A stretch of DNA of 33,970 nucleotides from NCBI GenBank assembly GCA_910575055.1, contig CAJTDC010000027.1, forward strand, positions 1-33,970. The letters are read 5' to 3'. The stretch comes from Clostridia bacterium (lineage in GTDB: Bacteria > Bacillota > Clostridia > Lachnospirales > Anaerotignaceae). Below are positions 16,904 through 24,760 of this stretch, piece after piece (positions within the stretch are counted from its first letter, which is position 1; every line of letters begins with the position of its first letter). A program made the position numbers and the translations under genes. The notes under the pieces were generated by a model, which did no database searches, was not told the origin of the DNA, and saw only the letters and a program-made list of their open reading frames with translations.

Positions 16904-18728
16904 CATAAAAAAATATTTGATACCCAACATCCCCTACCTTTTTATCCTGTGGGCCTGTCTGAAAATCGGGACGGCCTACCGGCTGGCGGCGGGTACGGAT
17001 TTCGCCCACAAATTGATCGGGCTGGGCCAGACCATCGGCCCGGCCTTTGCCGACTTCGCCCCGGGAGTCCATCCCTTTGACTGGCTGATCGGCATTGTGG
17101 GGGCGGCGGCGTTCCGTCTGCTGATCTATGTAAAAAGCAAAAACGCTAAAAAATTCCGCCGGGATGAAGAGTATGGATCGGCCCGGTGGGGGACGGAAAA
17201 AGACATCAAGCCCTTTGTCGATCCGAAGTTTGAAAACAATGTCATTCTCACCGGGACGGAGTTTCTCACCATGAATACCCGGCCTAAGATTCCGGCCAAC
17301 GCCCGCAACTTGAATTGTTGCGTGATCGGCTCGTCCGGCTCGGGAAAAACCCGGTTCTGGCTCACGCCCCAACTGCTCCAGGCTCATTTCTCTTTCGTGG
17401 TGGTCGATCCCAAGGGCGGGGTGCTGTCCCAGGTGGGCGCTTTTCTCCAAAAGAAAAAGGGATATATGGTCAAGGTATTTAACAGCATTGATTTCTCAAA
17501 ATCCATGCACTATAACCCGCTGGCCTATATCAAGAACGAGGCCGACATCCTCAAATTTGTGGATGCCCTCATTTCCAACACCAAGGGCGAGGGCAAGGAA
17601 GGCGACCCGTTCTGGACAAAATCGGAAACTTTGCTTTACTGCGCTTTGATCGCCTATATCATTTTCGAGGGCCCCGCCGAGGATCGGAACATGAATACTC
17701 TGGTGGATATGATTTCCGGGATGGAGGTCAAAGAGGATGACGAGGAATTTATGAACGCCGTGGACTATATGTTTTCCGGGCTGGAAAAGAGAAAGCCGGA
17801 TTGTTTTGCTGTTAAGCAGTATAAAAAGTACAAGCTGGCCAGCGGCAAGACGGCAAAAAGCATTTTGATTTCCTGCGGGGCCAGGCTTGCGCCCTTTGAC
17901 ATCCCGCAACTCTGGGAGATTATGTCTTATGACGAGCTGGAGCTTGACCGCATCGGGGATCGGAAAACGGCGGTGTTCTTTATTATCTCGGATACCACCC
18001 AGACCTATAACTTTCTTGTGGCTCTGGCCTTTTCGCAGATGTTCAATCTCCTGTGCGAGAGGGCGGATAATGTTCACGGAGGCCGCCTGCCCTACCATGT
18101 GCGGGTGCTGTGGGACGAGGCGGCCAACACGGGCCAGGTGCCCCAGCTTGAAAAGATTGTGGCGGTGATCCGCTCTCGGGAGGTGTCGCTGACCCTCTTT
18201 TACCAGCAGTTAGCGCAGTGCAAGGCCATTTACGACAAACACGCTGAGACGATTTTGGGAAATATGGACAGCGTGATCTTCCTCGGAGGCCGGGAGGCCA
18301 GCACGATCAAGGAAATATCCGAGAACTGGCTGGGAAAGGCCACGATCTCCATGCAGACCGACAGCCGCTCCCGTGGCCAGTCGGAAAGCTACAGCCAGAA
18401 CAACCAGCGGCTGGGCCGGGAGCTGATGACCCCGGCGGAACTGGCAACTATGCCGGGGGACAAGTGCATTTTGCAGTTACGGGGCCTGCCCCCGTTCTTC
18501 TCTCCCAAATATGATTTGAAAAAGCACCCTAACTACAAATACACGGCTGAGGCCGATAAAATTAAAAACGCCTTTGACCTCGACAGGCTCATCAACCGCC
18601 GCAGGTGGCCCGGGCCGGAGGAACTATGCGAGGTGTATAAGGTGTCCGTGGAGGACAATGGGCTCACAGGCGAGGACGAGGACATCCTCAACTATGACGA
18701 TATTGACGATCCGGATGCCTTTGCATAA
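16890..18728 (+). CDS. traG: VirD4/TraG-type conjugative coupling ATPase
   Basis: 612 residues. Two N-terminal membrane segments (about residues 8-30 and 60-80) anchor a cytoplasmic ATPase with Walker A GSSGSGKT (near 147-154) and Walker B VLWDEAANTG. The linker SARWGTEKDIKPFVDPKFENNVILTG and the end motif MTPAELATMPGDKCILQLRGLPPFFSPKYDLKKHPNY are typical of the TraG/PcfC group. It recruits the relaxase-DNA complex to the secretion channel and drives transfer. GTG start at 16890 with AAAGGAGG 5 bases upstream, inside pcfB, so the two are coupled. Repeat copy 4 and a terminator follow. Confidence 0.95.
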   Translation: MRTDSIKKYLIPNIPYLFILWACLKIGTAYRLAAGTDFAHKLIGLGQTIGPAFADFAPGVHPFDWLIGIVGAAAFRLLIYVKSKNAKKFRRDEEYGSARWGTEKDIKPFVDPKFENNVILTGTEFLTMNTRPKIPANARNLNCCVIGSSGSGKTRFWLTPQLLQAHFSFVVVDPKGGVLSQVGAFLQKKKGYMVKVFNSIDFSKSMHYNPLAYIKNEADILKFVDALISNTKGEGKEGDPFWTKSETLLYCALIAYIIFEGPAEDRNMNTLVDMISGMEVKEDDEEFMNAVDYMFSGLEKRKPDCFAVKQYKKYKLASGKTAKSILISCGARLAPFDIPQLWEIMSYDELELDRIGDRKTAVFFIISDTTQTYNFLVALAFSQMFNLLCERADNVHGGRLPYHVRVLWDEAANTGQVPQLEKIVAVIRSREVSLTLFYQQLAQCKAIYDKHAETILGNMDSVIFLGGREASTIKEISENWLGKATISMQTDSRSRGQSESYSQNNQRLGRELMTPAELATMPGDKCILQLRGLPPFFSPKYDLKKHPNYKYTAEADKIKNAFDLDRLINRRRWPGPEELCEVYKVSVEDNGLTGEDEDILNYDDIDDPDAFA

Positions 18729-18733
18729 ATGAG

Positions 18734-18756
18734 CTTTGGGACAAAGTGTCCCGAAG
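18734..18756. repeat. ICE palindromic repeat, copy 4
   Basis: CTTT, core GGGACA-AAG-TGTCCC (18738-18752), GAAG. Starts 5 bases after the traG stop and is followed by a terminator hairpin. Confidence 0.93.
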
Positions 18757-18765
18757 TCGGTAACT

Positions 18766-18789
18766 GCCGCCAGAAATGGCGGCTTTTTT
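18766..18789 (+). terminator. Terminator after traG
   Basis: GCCGCC (18766-18771), loop AGAAAT, GGCGGC (18778-18783), six T. Lies between traG and maff2. Confidence 0.82.
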
Positions 18790-18824
18790 CATGGCCGGGA
18801 ATACCCCGGAGAAAAGGAGGCTCT

Positions 18825-18965
18825 ATGCAGTTTTTTACTTCCGCTATTGATACTTTGCAGACCCTTGTGATCGCCCTCGGCGCTGGCCTTGGAGTATGGG
18901 GCGTAGTCAATCTGTTGGAGGGCTACGGCTCGGACAACCCTGGCTCCAATGCTCATGTGCGGTAA
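18825..18965 (+). pseudogene. Maff2 family small membrane protein, 5' part (interrupted)
   Basis: The frame MQFFTSAIDTLQTLVIALG...NLLEGYGSDNPGS is the first two thirds of a Maff2 protein, a roughly 70-residue membrane protein found between TraG and the TrbL-like gene in these ICEs. AAAAGGAGG lies 5 bases before the ATG. After Ser near 18947 the sequence leaves the family, and the frame closes at 18965 after six foreign codons. The missing end (KSQGMKQLMAGGG...) is at 21585-21674. The fragment keeps one membrane helix, so a short product could still be made. Confidence 0.85.
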
Positions 18966-19269
18966 AGAAGCAAGCAACCGAAAACAAGAGATAGACCGCC
19001 AGCACCACACTATTCCGAACCAAAGAAACCAAAGACCAAAAGACAAGCACCGTGGAAATGTGTATAACTTGCTATTCCGTCATGGAAAAGTCCGTTCACA
19101 GAACATGGAAAAGCTAAAGTGCAGCTTTCCCACATTCTGCAAACAGACTTTCCCACAACTCCATAAGACAGCAAGTTATGCACATTACGCACAGTGCCGA
19201 CTACTACGGAATCCCTCCCTGTCTTTCATATCTTTTTAAAAATTCTTAAATTTTCATTAGAGTATTGCA
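18966..19269. other. Gene-free leader of the bla-like insertion
   Basis: About 300 bases with no supported gene. Short frames on both strands (for example 18949-19239) show no recognisable family. It holds a loose inverted repeat: AACTTGCT near 19067 and AGCAAGTT near 19173. It may be a remnant of the DNA from which the bla-like pair was taken. Confidence 0.4.
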
Positions 19270-19321
19270 TTGTCACCTACAAAGTGTTAAGATATATACA
19301 TACCCACAAGATGTTAAGATA
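19270..19321 (+). promoter_or_regulatory. Promoter and two BlaI-type operator repeats
   Basis: -35 TTGTCA (19270-19275), 17-base spacer, -10-like TATATA (19293-19298). Two near-identical 16-base units, ACAAAGTGTTAAGATA (19279-19294) and ACAAGATGTTAAGATA (19306-19321), have starts 27 bases apart; each holds an ACA-N3-TGT dyad, as in BlaI/MecI/CopY operators. One covers the spacer and -10, the other the start region, as expected for BlaI self-repression. Confidence 0.7.
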
Positions 19322-19334
19322 AAAGGAGGACAAA

Positions 19335-19709
19335 ATGGCACAGCAAATTTCTGAATCCGAATTGGTACTAATGAAAATCATCTGGAAGAATGGAGGGGCA
19401 GCTTTATACTCCCTCATCATGGAGGAATTGGAAAAAGACAAGAACGAATGGAAGAACAACACCGTACTCACGCTGCTTTCCCGATTAGGCGAAAAAAAGT
19501 TCTTGAAAGTCAAAAAAATCGGCAGGAAGAATGAGTATGTGGCTACGGTAACAGAAACAGAATACCAGACCATGCAGACCCACAGCTTTCTTGATAAAGT
19601 CTACGGCGGGAATGTGAAAAACTTAGTGTCAACCTTGTTGCGACAGGATATTCTTTCGACAGACGAATTGAAAGAGATTGAAACATTTTGGAGAAAAGAA
19701 AATGAATGA
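19335..19709 (+). CDS. blaI: BlaI/MecI-family repressor
   Basis: 124 residues. Winged helix-turn-helix: ISESELVLMKIIWKNGGAALYSLIMEELEKD, NNTVLTLLSRLGEKKFLKVKKIGRKNEYVATVTETEY, then a C-terminal dimerisation helix region (FLDKVYGGNVKNLVSTLL). In BlaI/MecI, signalling through the partner BlaR1 leads to cleavage in the C-terminal part and release from DNA. AAAGGAGG lies 7 bases before the ATG. Overlaps blaR1 by 8 bases, so the two are made together. No beta-lactamase gene is beside it, so its targets beyond itself are unknown. Confidence 0.92.
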   Translation: MAQQISESELVLMKIIWKNGGAALYSLIMEELEKDKNEWKNNTVLTLLSRLGEKKFLKVKKIGRKNEYVATVTETEYQTMQTHSFLDKVYGGNVKNLVSTLLRQDILSTDELKEIETFWRKENE

Positions 19710-21585
19710 GTTTATAAAAATATTATTGTCGTTGTCTATTTCCGGCGCACTGTTACTGCTTCTCATTTTGGGATTGAAGCCGCTGTATAAAAACAAATTC
19801 AACAAGCGTTGGCAGTATTATATCTGGATAGTGGTTGCTTTGCGGTTTCTGCTTCCCTTTACTCCCGACACTACGATTGTTGGGAGCCTGTTTGAAAAAT
19901 TCGACAAAGCAGCAATAACGAATGAAATCCCTACAAGCCCCAATGTACCCGTTCCCGCAGGCACGGGTAACAACAAAGCAGAGCCGATACAGACAAACCG
20001 GGAAATAACCACCGCTGCCATGCGTGAGCCATTTAACAAATATGTCTGCCTGTTTTTTATCTGGTCAGCATTGGCACTGGTTTTATTTGTCCGTAAGATA
20101 ACAGTTTATCAAGGTTTTATCCAATACATCAAAGCAGGAAATAAAGAAGTATCGGATATAAAAATCTTGAATCTGCTATCTGATTGTGAAGAAAAACTGA
20201 ATATCAAGACAAGGGTAGAACTATCATGTAATCCGCTGATTGCTTCCCCTATGCTGATTGGTTTCTTTCGACCAAGAATCATTTTGCCTATTGGCGAATT
20301 GGAAGATAAAGAGTTGTCTTATATCTTTGTGCATGAGTTAATTCACTACAAGCAGAGAGATATGTTTTATAAATGGCTGATACAGATTGTTGTGTGCGTC
20401 CATTGGTTCAATCCTTTTGTATATCTGCTGGAAAAGGAAGTGAATAAATCCTGCGAATTGTCATGTGATGAAAAAGTTATATCTGTACTTGATGATACCG
20501 CAAGACGTGAGTATGGAGATACACTAATTTCCTTTTTGAAGTCAAACAATCTCTACAAAAGTTCTTTAGCTTCCGTCACTTTGACAGAGGGAGCAGAACA
20601 GTTAAAAGAAAGGTTAGGTGCCATTATGAATTTCAAGAGTAAGACGAAAACAATTCGGGTTTTGACTGTTATATTAACTCTTTTTATTTTATCTGGTGCG
20701 GTTTTTATCGGCGGTTATCCCGTTTCTGCTGCTACCGATTCTAAAGAAACAAGTAAATCGTCAATACCAGAAAAAAAAGGCAATGGGAAAAGCACATATA
20801 TTTATGATGAAAATTTAGGGTATGGCTGGTATTTAGACGATGAAAATTTAGATAATAATGATTTGGAAAATGCTAATTCCTACCAATATTCTTATACGCA
20901 AAATGGATATTATTGCAATTCTTATATTATTGAAATGGGTTGGAACTTATACGCTAAAAATCAAGATTATTATGGTGCAACAGAAATTGTCTTTGAGAAT
21001 GAATCAAAAATGACAGTATATTTTTCTGATTCGGTAAAAGATTATCTGAATGACAGAGAAGCTATTTCGGCAATAGAAGAATTGATTTATTCTCTGAAAA
21101 ACACAGATATTAGTCCGGCAATAGAAATGCCTTTGATTATAAGTATAACGCCTGTTGTAGCTGATGATATACCAGTTTTGACGGAACAATATTTTCAAAA
21201 GGAGGACTTAATTAGATTTTCCGCACTCTTTTCAGTATTAGACGAAACAGCCCAAAAAGATTACTACAAGAAAGCATATGACGCTGATAAAATTGCACTG
21301 TTTTCAACCATTATACCAGATATGGACACAAATTTGGTTTTACAGTATGTAGATAAATCAGAACAGGATAACAAAACAAACTTCTTTGCCGTGCTTTCAA
21401 ATTATATGCCATTAAGTGACTTGAAACGCTATGTCGAAAAATACTATGAAAATAATAATATTGCCCGCTTTACAATTTTGCTTGATTGCATGACAAGGGA
21501 AGAAAAGCAGGAATGGCTGAAAAGAGCGCAGACAGATAGGAAAACTAACTTTGTCGCTGTCTTATCTAATGAATTGCTTGATTAA
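19702..21585 (+). CDS. blaR1: BlaR1/MecR1-like M56 metallopeptidase sensor with repeat-type C-terminus
   Basis: 627 residues. N-terminal membrane helices and an M56 zinc-peptidase domain with LIASPMLIGFFRPRIILP, HELIH (H211-H215) and the later CELSCDEKVI; a further membrane segment lies near residues 315-335 (VLTVILTLFILSGAVFIGGY). The outer part is not a penicillin-binding domain: no SxxK/SxN/KTG set is visible. A Tyr/Asn/Asp-rich stretch is followed, from residue 502, by about 4.5 repeats of 27-28 residues of the pattern [DN]xIxxFxxLxxxM. It probably signals to BlaI by proteolysis, but the inducer is unlikely to be read as in classical BlaR1. ATG at 19702 with GGAG 8 bases upstream. Confidence 0.85.
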   Translation: MNEFIKILLSLSISGALLLLLILGLKPLYKNKFNKRWQYYIWIVVALRFLLPFTPDTTIVGSLFEKFDKAAITNEIPTSPNVPVPAGTGNNKAEPIQTNREITTAAMREPFNKYVCLFFIWSALALVLFVRKITVYQGFIQYIKAGNKEVSDIKILNLLSDCEEKLNIKTRVELSCNPLIASPMLIGFFRPRIILPIGELEDKELSYIFVHELIHYKQRDMFYKWLIQIVVCVHWFNPFVYLLEKEVNKSCELSCDEKVISVLDDTARREYGDTLISFLKSNNLYKSSLASVTLTEGAEQLKERLGAIMNFKSKTKTIRVLTVILTLFILSGAVFIGGYPVSAATDSKETSKSSIPEKKGNGKSTYIYDENLGYGWYLDDENLDNNDLENANSYQYSYTQNGYYCNSYIIEMGWNLYAKNQDYYGATEIVFENESKMTVYFSDSVKDYLNDREAISAIEELIYSLKNTDISPAIEMPLIISITPVVADDIPVLTEQYFQKEDLIRFSALFSVLDETAQKDYYKKAYDADKIALFSTIIPDMDTNLVLQYVDKSEQDNKTNFFAVLSNYMPLSDLKRYVEKYYENNNIARFTILLDCMTREEKQEWLKRAQTDRKTNFVAVLSNELLD

Positions 21586-21674
21586 AAAGTCAAGGCATGA
21601 AACAGCTTATGGCTGGCGGCGGTATCATCCTTTTGGGCACCACGCTAATCCCCCTGCTGTCCGGCTTGTTCTAA
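21585..21674 (+). pseudogene. Maff2 family protein, 3' part (separated by insertion)
   Basis: Reads KSQGMKQLMAGGGIILLGTTLIPLLSGLF then stop, the exact C-terminal third of a Maff2 protein including its second hydrophobic helix. It follows the blaR1 stop with no gap. An ATG at 21597 could allow a short peptide. The next gene has AGGAGGG right at its stop, as in intact elements. Confidence 0.85.
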
Positions 21675-21683
21675 GGAGGGCTT

Positions 21684-22550
21684 ATGGATTTTCTCACCGA
21701 CTGGCTCGAGGACTGGATACGGGAGCTCTTGGTCGGCGGCATCATGGGGAACCTGGAGGGGCTCTTTGATACCGTCAACGCCAAAGTCGGAGAGATTGCG
21801 GTACAGGTAGGGACGACCCCGGCGGCATGGAACGCCGGGGTTTTCTCCCTCATCCGCCAGCTTTCCGAAACGGTGATTTTACCGATTGCCGGGCTGGTGC
21901 TGACCTTTGTTGCCACCTATGAGCTGATACAGATGCTTTTGGAAAAAAACAATATGCACGAGTTTGATGTGGCGAATATCTACAAGTGGGTATTCAAAAC
22001 CTCTTGTGCCATCCTCATTCTCTCCAACACCTTTAACATTGTGATGGCCGTGTTCGATGTGTCCCAGAGCGCCATATCCAGGGCGGCGGGGCTGATCCAG
22101 GGCTCTACAGACATTACCCCGGATATGCTGGCCGCATTGGAAACCACGCTGGAGGGGATGGACTTGGGCCCGCTTTTGGGACTGTGGCTCCAGTCCTCGC
22201 TGATTGGCGTGACCATGCAGGTCATGGGAATTATCATTTTTGTTCTGGTGTATGGCAGAATGATTGAAATATATTTGCTGACCAGTTTAGCGCCCCTCCC
22301 TGTGGCTACCCTTGCCAACCGGGAGCTTGGCGGCACAGGGCAGAACTACTTAAAATCCCTGTTCGCCGTGGGCTTTCAAGGGATGCTCATTCTGGTATGC
22401 GTGGCCATCTATGCGGTACTGATCCAGGGCATCGCCACAAGCGGCGACCCTATCGGGGCGATATGGGGCACCATCGGCTACACGGTGCTTTTGTGCTTCA
22501 TGCTGTTTAAGACTGGCGGCATCGCCCAGCGTATCTTAGGGGCGCATTAA
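21684..22550 (+). CDS. TrbL/VirB6-like conjugal transfer membrane protein
   Basis: 288 residues. The first 70 residues are amphipathic (MDFLTDWLEDWIRELLVGGIMGNLEGLFD); then about five or six membrane helices with conserved stretches YKWVFKTSCAILILSNTFNIVMAVFDVSQ and YLLTSLAPLPVATLANRELGGTGQNYLKSLFAVGFQGMLILVCVAIYAVLI. This is the CD0411/TrbL-type polytopic protein that forms part of the inner-membrane channel, comparable to VirB6. AGGAGGG precedes the ATG. Followed by repeat copy 5. Confidence 0.9.
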   Translation: MDFLTDWLEDWIRELLVGGIMGNLEGLFDTVNAKVGEIAVQVGTTPAAWNAGVFSLIRQLSETVILPIAGLVLTFVATYELIQMLLEKNNMHEFDVANIYKWVFKTSCAILILSNTFNIVMAVFDVSQSAISRAAGLIQGSTDITPDMLAALETTLEGMDLGPLLGLWLQSSLIGVTMQVMGIIIFVLVYGRMIEIYLLTSLAPLPVATLANRELGGTGQNYLKSLFAVGFQGMLILVCVAIYAVLIQGIATSGDPIGAIWGTIGYTVLLCFMLFKTGGIAQRILGAH

Positions 22551-22556
22551 ACAGGA

Positions 22557-22579
22557 CTTCGGGACACTTTGTCCCAAGG
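22557..22579. repeat. ICE palindromic repeat, copy 5 (reverse orientation)
   Basis: CTTC, core GGGACA-CTT-TGTCCC (22561-22575), AAGG. Reverse complement form of copy 4; lies 6 bases after the trbL-like stop and before the next ribosome site. Confidence 0.93.
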
Positions 22580-22597
22580 CCGGAAAGGAGGCGGGAT

Positions 22598-23380
22598 ATG
22601 CCAAGACGGGCCCCCGCCCGTTACAAACCGGGCCCAGACGGGGAAATGCGCCGGACATGGAACGGCAAGCTCCCGGAGGAATTTACCCAGCGTGACACGC
22701 TGGCGTTTATGGCTGATACGGACTTGCTTTTGAATGGCAGGGTATCAGCAGAAACCCTGTCCGCAATCCATGCGGCAGGCTATGAGTATGAGGGCGGGGC
22801 TGTCATACCCACGCCCGGAAAGGAGGAAACAGGACTGAGTAAGGATGTAATACTGACCCCGGAACAGATCGCCGCAGAGGAAAGGCGCTGGCTTTTTGAG
22901 GTTCCGATTGCGGAGCTGGCCGAGGTCAAAGGCGTAACCATAGACGAGGCCGTGAAAATGAGGACGGACGCCATGCTGAAGGAGGCGGTTCCCATTGAAG
23001 TATCGGTGCGGCCCATTGAGCCGCAGGGGAAACTGATCGGCTTTGCCAGTGTAACCATCGGCGGTGTTGTGATCGACGATTTTAAGGTGGTGGACGGGAA
23101 GAACGGGATTTTTTTAGGGGCTCCCTCAAAGCCCGATCCCACCAGCAGGACGGGCTACCACTCCACGGTGCGGGTTCCAGACCAGGCCACCCGGGATCGG
23201 ATCAATGAGATTGCCGCCCAAGCGTACCGTGTGGCCGTGGAAAAATTGATTGCAAGAGCCGAGGCGGTGCGCCCCGCCCCCATAAAGGAGCAGATGGCCC
23301 AGGCCGCAAAAGAGGCGGGAAAGGAAAATGCCGCCCGCTCCGCCCCGACAAAGAAAAAGGAGGCCCGGGATGACCGCTGA
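22598..23380 (+). CDS. SpoVG-domain protein of the ICE
   Basis: 260 residues. Residues about 133-213 (IEVSVRPIEPQGKLIGFASVTIGGVVIDDFKVVDGKNGIFLGAPSKPD...) form a SpoVG domain, a small nucleic-acid-binding fold. The first about 130 residues (WNGKLPEEFTQRDTLAFMADTDLLLNGRVSAETL) are an additional domain seen in ICE proteins, of unknown role. The last 32 residues (PIKEQM to EARDDR) are the shared ICE tail. AAAGGAGG lies before the ATG. The 3' end overlaps the methyltransferase start by 11 bases. A regulatory role for the transfer genes is likely but inferred. Confidence 0.85.
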   Translation: MPRRAPARYKPGPDGEMRRTWNGKLPEEFTQRDTLAFMADTDLLLNGRVSAETLSAIHAAGYEYEGGAVIPTPGKEETGLSKDVILTPEQIAAEERRWLFEVPIAELAEVKGVTIDEAVKMRTDAMLKEAVPIEVSVRPIEPQGKLIGFASVTIGGVVIDDFKVVDGKNGIFLGAPSKPDPTSRTGYHSTVRVPDQATRDRINEIAAQAYRVAVEKLIARAEAVRPAPIKEQMAQAAKEAGKENAARSAPTKKKEARDDR

Positions 23381-24164
23381 GAGAACTTTGGGACAAAGTG
23401 TCCCGAAGTCTTTAGAGCTCTCCGAGGGCCTGTTCCTAATGGACGGTATCGAGGGCCTGCGCTCCCTGCCGAAACACTCGGTTGATATGCTTTTAACCGA
23501 TCCGCCCTACGGCACCACCCGGAACTTTTGGGATGTGCCCCTGCCGCTCCCGGAGCTGTGGGAGGCGGTCAAGTGGGCCGTCAAGCCTAATGAGGCTGTG
23601 CTGTTCTTCGCACAGTGCCCCTATGATAAAGTGCTGGGGGCATCCAACCTTGCCATGCTCCGCTATGAGTGGGTATGGTACAAAAGCCGTTGTACCGGCT
23701 TTCTCAACGCAAGGCGGGCCCCCTTAAAGCGGACGGAGAATATTTTGGTATTTTACCAAAAGCTCCCCTATTACAATCCGCAGTTTGAACAGGGCAAGCC
23801 CTATAAGAAAATCTCCCGGGAGGGGAGCAACAGCCCCAACTATGGAAAATTCCTGCGTTCCAGCAGCGGGTCGGAGGACGGCCTGCGCTTTCCCGGAAAC
23901 CTGCTTGCCTTTTCCTCGGTACAGCGCACCGTCCATCCCACGCAGAAACCCGTGGAGCTGTGCGAGTATTTCATCAAGACCTACACCCGGCCCGGGGAGG
24001 TGGTGGCGGACATCTGCGCCGGGAGCGGCACTACCGCTGTTGCCGCCCTCAACACGGGCCGCCGTTTTGTATGCTTTGAAACAGCCCCGGCCTTTTATGC
24101 CGCCGCCAGCGAGCGCATCCATACCGCCCGGGTGTCGGTGGAGTCCGGGGAGAAAGGAGTGTAA
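23370..24164 (+). CDS. DNA methyltransferase (N4/N6 type, DPPY)
   Basis: 264 residues. Catalytic motif DPPY (D44-Y47, in LLTDPPYGTTRNFW) comes first and the AdoMet-binding motif DICAGSGTTAVAA (from residue 214) last, the order of beta-class N6-adenine or N4-cytosine methyltransferases. HPTQKPVELCEYFI lies before the AdoMet motif, as usual. ATG at 23370 has AGGAGG 6 bases upstream and overlaps the preceding gene; the frame from 23328 is longer but has no site. The N-terminal residues TLGQSVPKS are encoded by palindrome copy 6. No restriction gene is adjacent, so it is a solitary enzyme, probably masking sites for protection. Confidence 0.9.
   Translation: MTAERTLGQSVPKSLELSEGLFLMDGIEGLRSLPKHSVDMLLTDPPYGTTRNFWDVPLPLPELWEAVKWAVKPNEAVLFFAQCPYDKVLGASNLAMLRYEWVWYKSRCTGFLNARRAPLKRTENILVFYQKLPYYNPQFEQGKPYKKISREGSNSPNYGKFLRSSSGSEDGLRFPGNLLAFSSVQRTVHPTQKPVELCEYFIKTYTRPGEVVADICAGSGTTAVAALNTGRRFVCFETAPAFYAAASERIHTARVSVESGEKGV
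23386..23408. repeat. ICE palindromic repeat, copy 6 (in methyltransferase 5' end)
   Basis: CTTT, core GGGACA-AAG-TGTCCC (23390-23404), GAAG. Lies in frame in codons 6-13 of the gene, ahead of the conserved domain, and encodes LGQSVPK. Confidence 0.93.
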
Positions 24165-24166
24165 CT

Positions 24167-24760
24167 ATCGGAGACTATTCTATCATTTATGCCGATCCCC
24201 CCTGGCAGTACCAGCGGAGTAAAGTCCAGGGGGCGGCACAGAACCATTACCCCACAATGGGGATCGATGAGCTTTGTGCGCTCCCGGTGGCGGATCTGGC
24301 CGCCAGGGACAGCGCACTTTTTTTGTGGGCCACTTTCCCCCAGCTCCCGGAGGCCCTGCGGCTTATTAAGGCGTGGGGCTTCCAGTATAAGTCCGTGGCC
24401 TTTGTCTGGCTGAAAAAGAATAAAAAGGCGGACAGTTGGTTTTACGGGCTGGGCTTTTGGACGAGGGGAAACGCCGAGGTCTGCCTGCTGGCAACAAGGG
24501 GCCATCCCAGACGGCAGGCGGCAAATATCCATCAGTTTATCATTTCCCCCATTGAGGCCCACAGCAAAAAGCCGGACGAGGCCTGGGAAAAGATTGTGGC
24601 CCTTATGGGCGACCTGCCCCGGGTGGAGCTTTTTGCCAGACAGTCCCCGCCCGGCTGGGAGGTGTGGGGAAATGAAGTGGCAAGCACCGTCCCGGACTTT
24701 GGGACAAAGTGTCCCGAAGATACCGGGGCCGGAAAGGAGGTCAAGCAGTGCCTTATGTAA
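24167..24760 (+). CDS. MT-A70 family adenine methyltransferase, non-ATG start
   Basis: About 197 residues. DPPW (residues 10-13 from this start, in YSIIYADPPWQYQRS), then ALFLWATFPQLPEALRLIKAWGFQYKSVAFVWLKKN and YGLGFWTRGNAEVCLLATRG, are typical of MT-A70-like N6-adenine methyltransferases. The catalytic DPPW lies upstream of the first ATG (24257), and no in-frame ATG, GTG or TTG precedes it after the previous gene. The best start is ATC at 24167, 7 bases after GAAAGGAG and 2 bases after the previous stop. The C-terminus contains palindrome copy 7, read as FGTKCPE. The end overlaps prgI by 13 bases. Confidence 0.82.
   Translation: MGDYSIIYADPPWQYQRSKVQGAAQNHYPTMGIDELCALPVADLAARDSALFLWATFPQLPEALRLIKAWGFQYKSVAFVWLKKNKKADSWFYGLGFWTRGNAEVCLLATRGHPRRQAANIHQFIISPIEAHSKKPDEAWEKIVALMGDLPRVELFARQSPPGWEVWGNEVASTVPDFGTKCPEDTGAGKEVKQCLM
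24697..24719. repeat. ICE palindromic repeat, copy 7 (in MT-A70 3' end)
   Basis: CTTT, core GGGACA-AAG-TGTCCC (24701-24715), GAAG. Lies in the last codons of the MT-A70 gene, just before the prgI ribosome site, and is read in a third frame (FGTKCPE). Confidence 0.93.

Larger units (their letters stand above)
18950..21586 (+). mobile_element. About 2.6-kb insertion carrying a blaI/blaR1-like pair, inside maff2
   Basis: Bases between the two maff2 halves have intermediate, lower-GC composition, AT-leaning codons and none of the ICE palindromes. Removing them rejoins the gene in frame as ...DNPGS-KSQGMKQL... No transposase, no clear terminal inverted repeats and no long target duplication are visible; only a couple of A bases are shared at the joints. 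The exact ends are uncertain by a few bases. Confidence 0.75.

Noticed and set aside
18956-18961. GTGCGG at the start of the maff2 insertion, like a group II intron 5' end.
   Set aside because: No reverse transcriptase, no domain V and no intron-like 3' end before 21,585; the insert ends directly at the blaR1 stop.
19335-21585. Beta-lactam resistance locus.
   Set aside because: Only the regulator pair is present, without a beta-lactamase or penicillin-binding domain; no resistance can be claimed.
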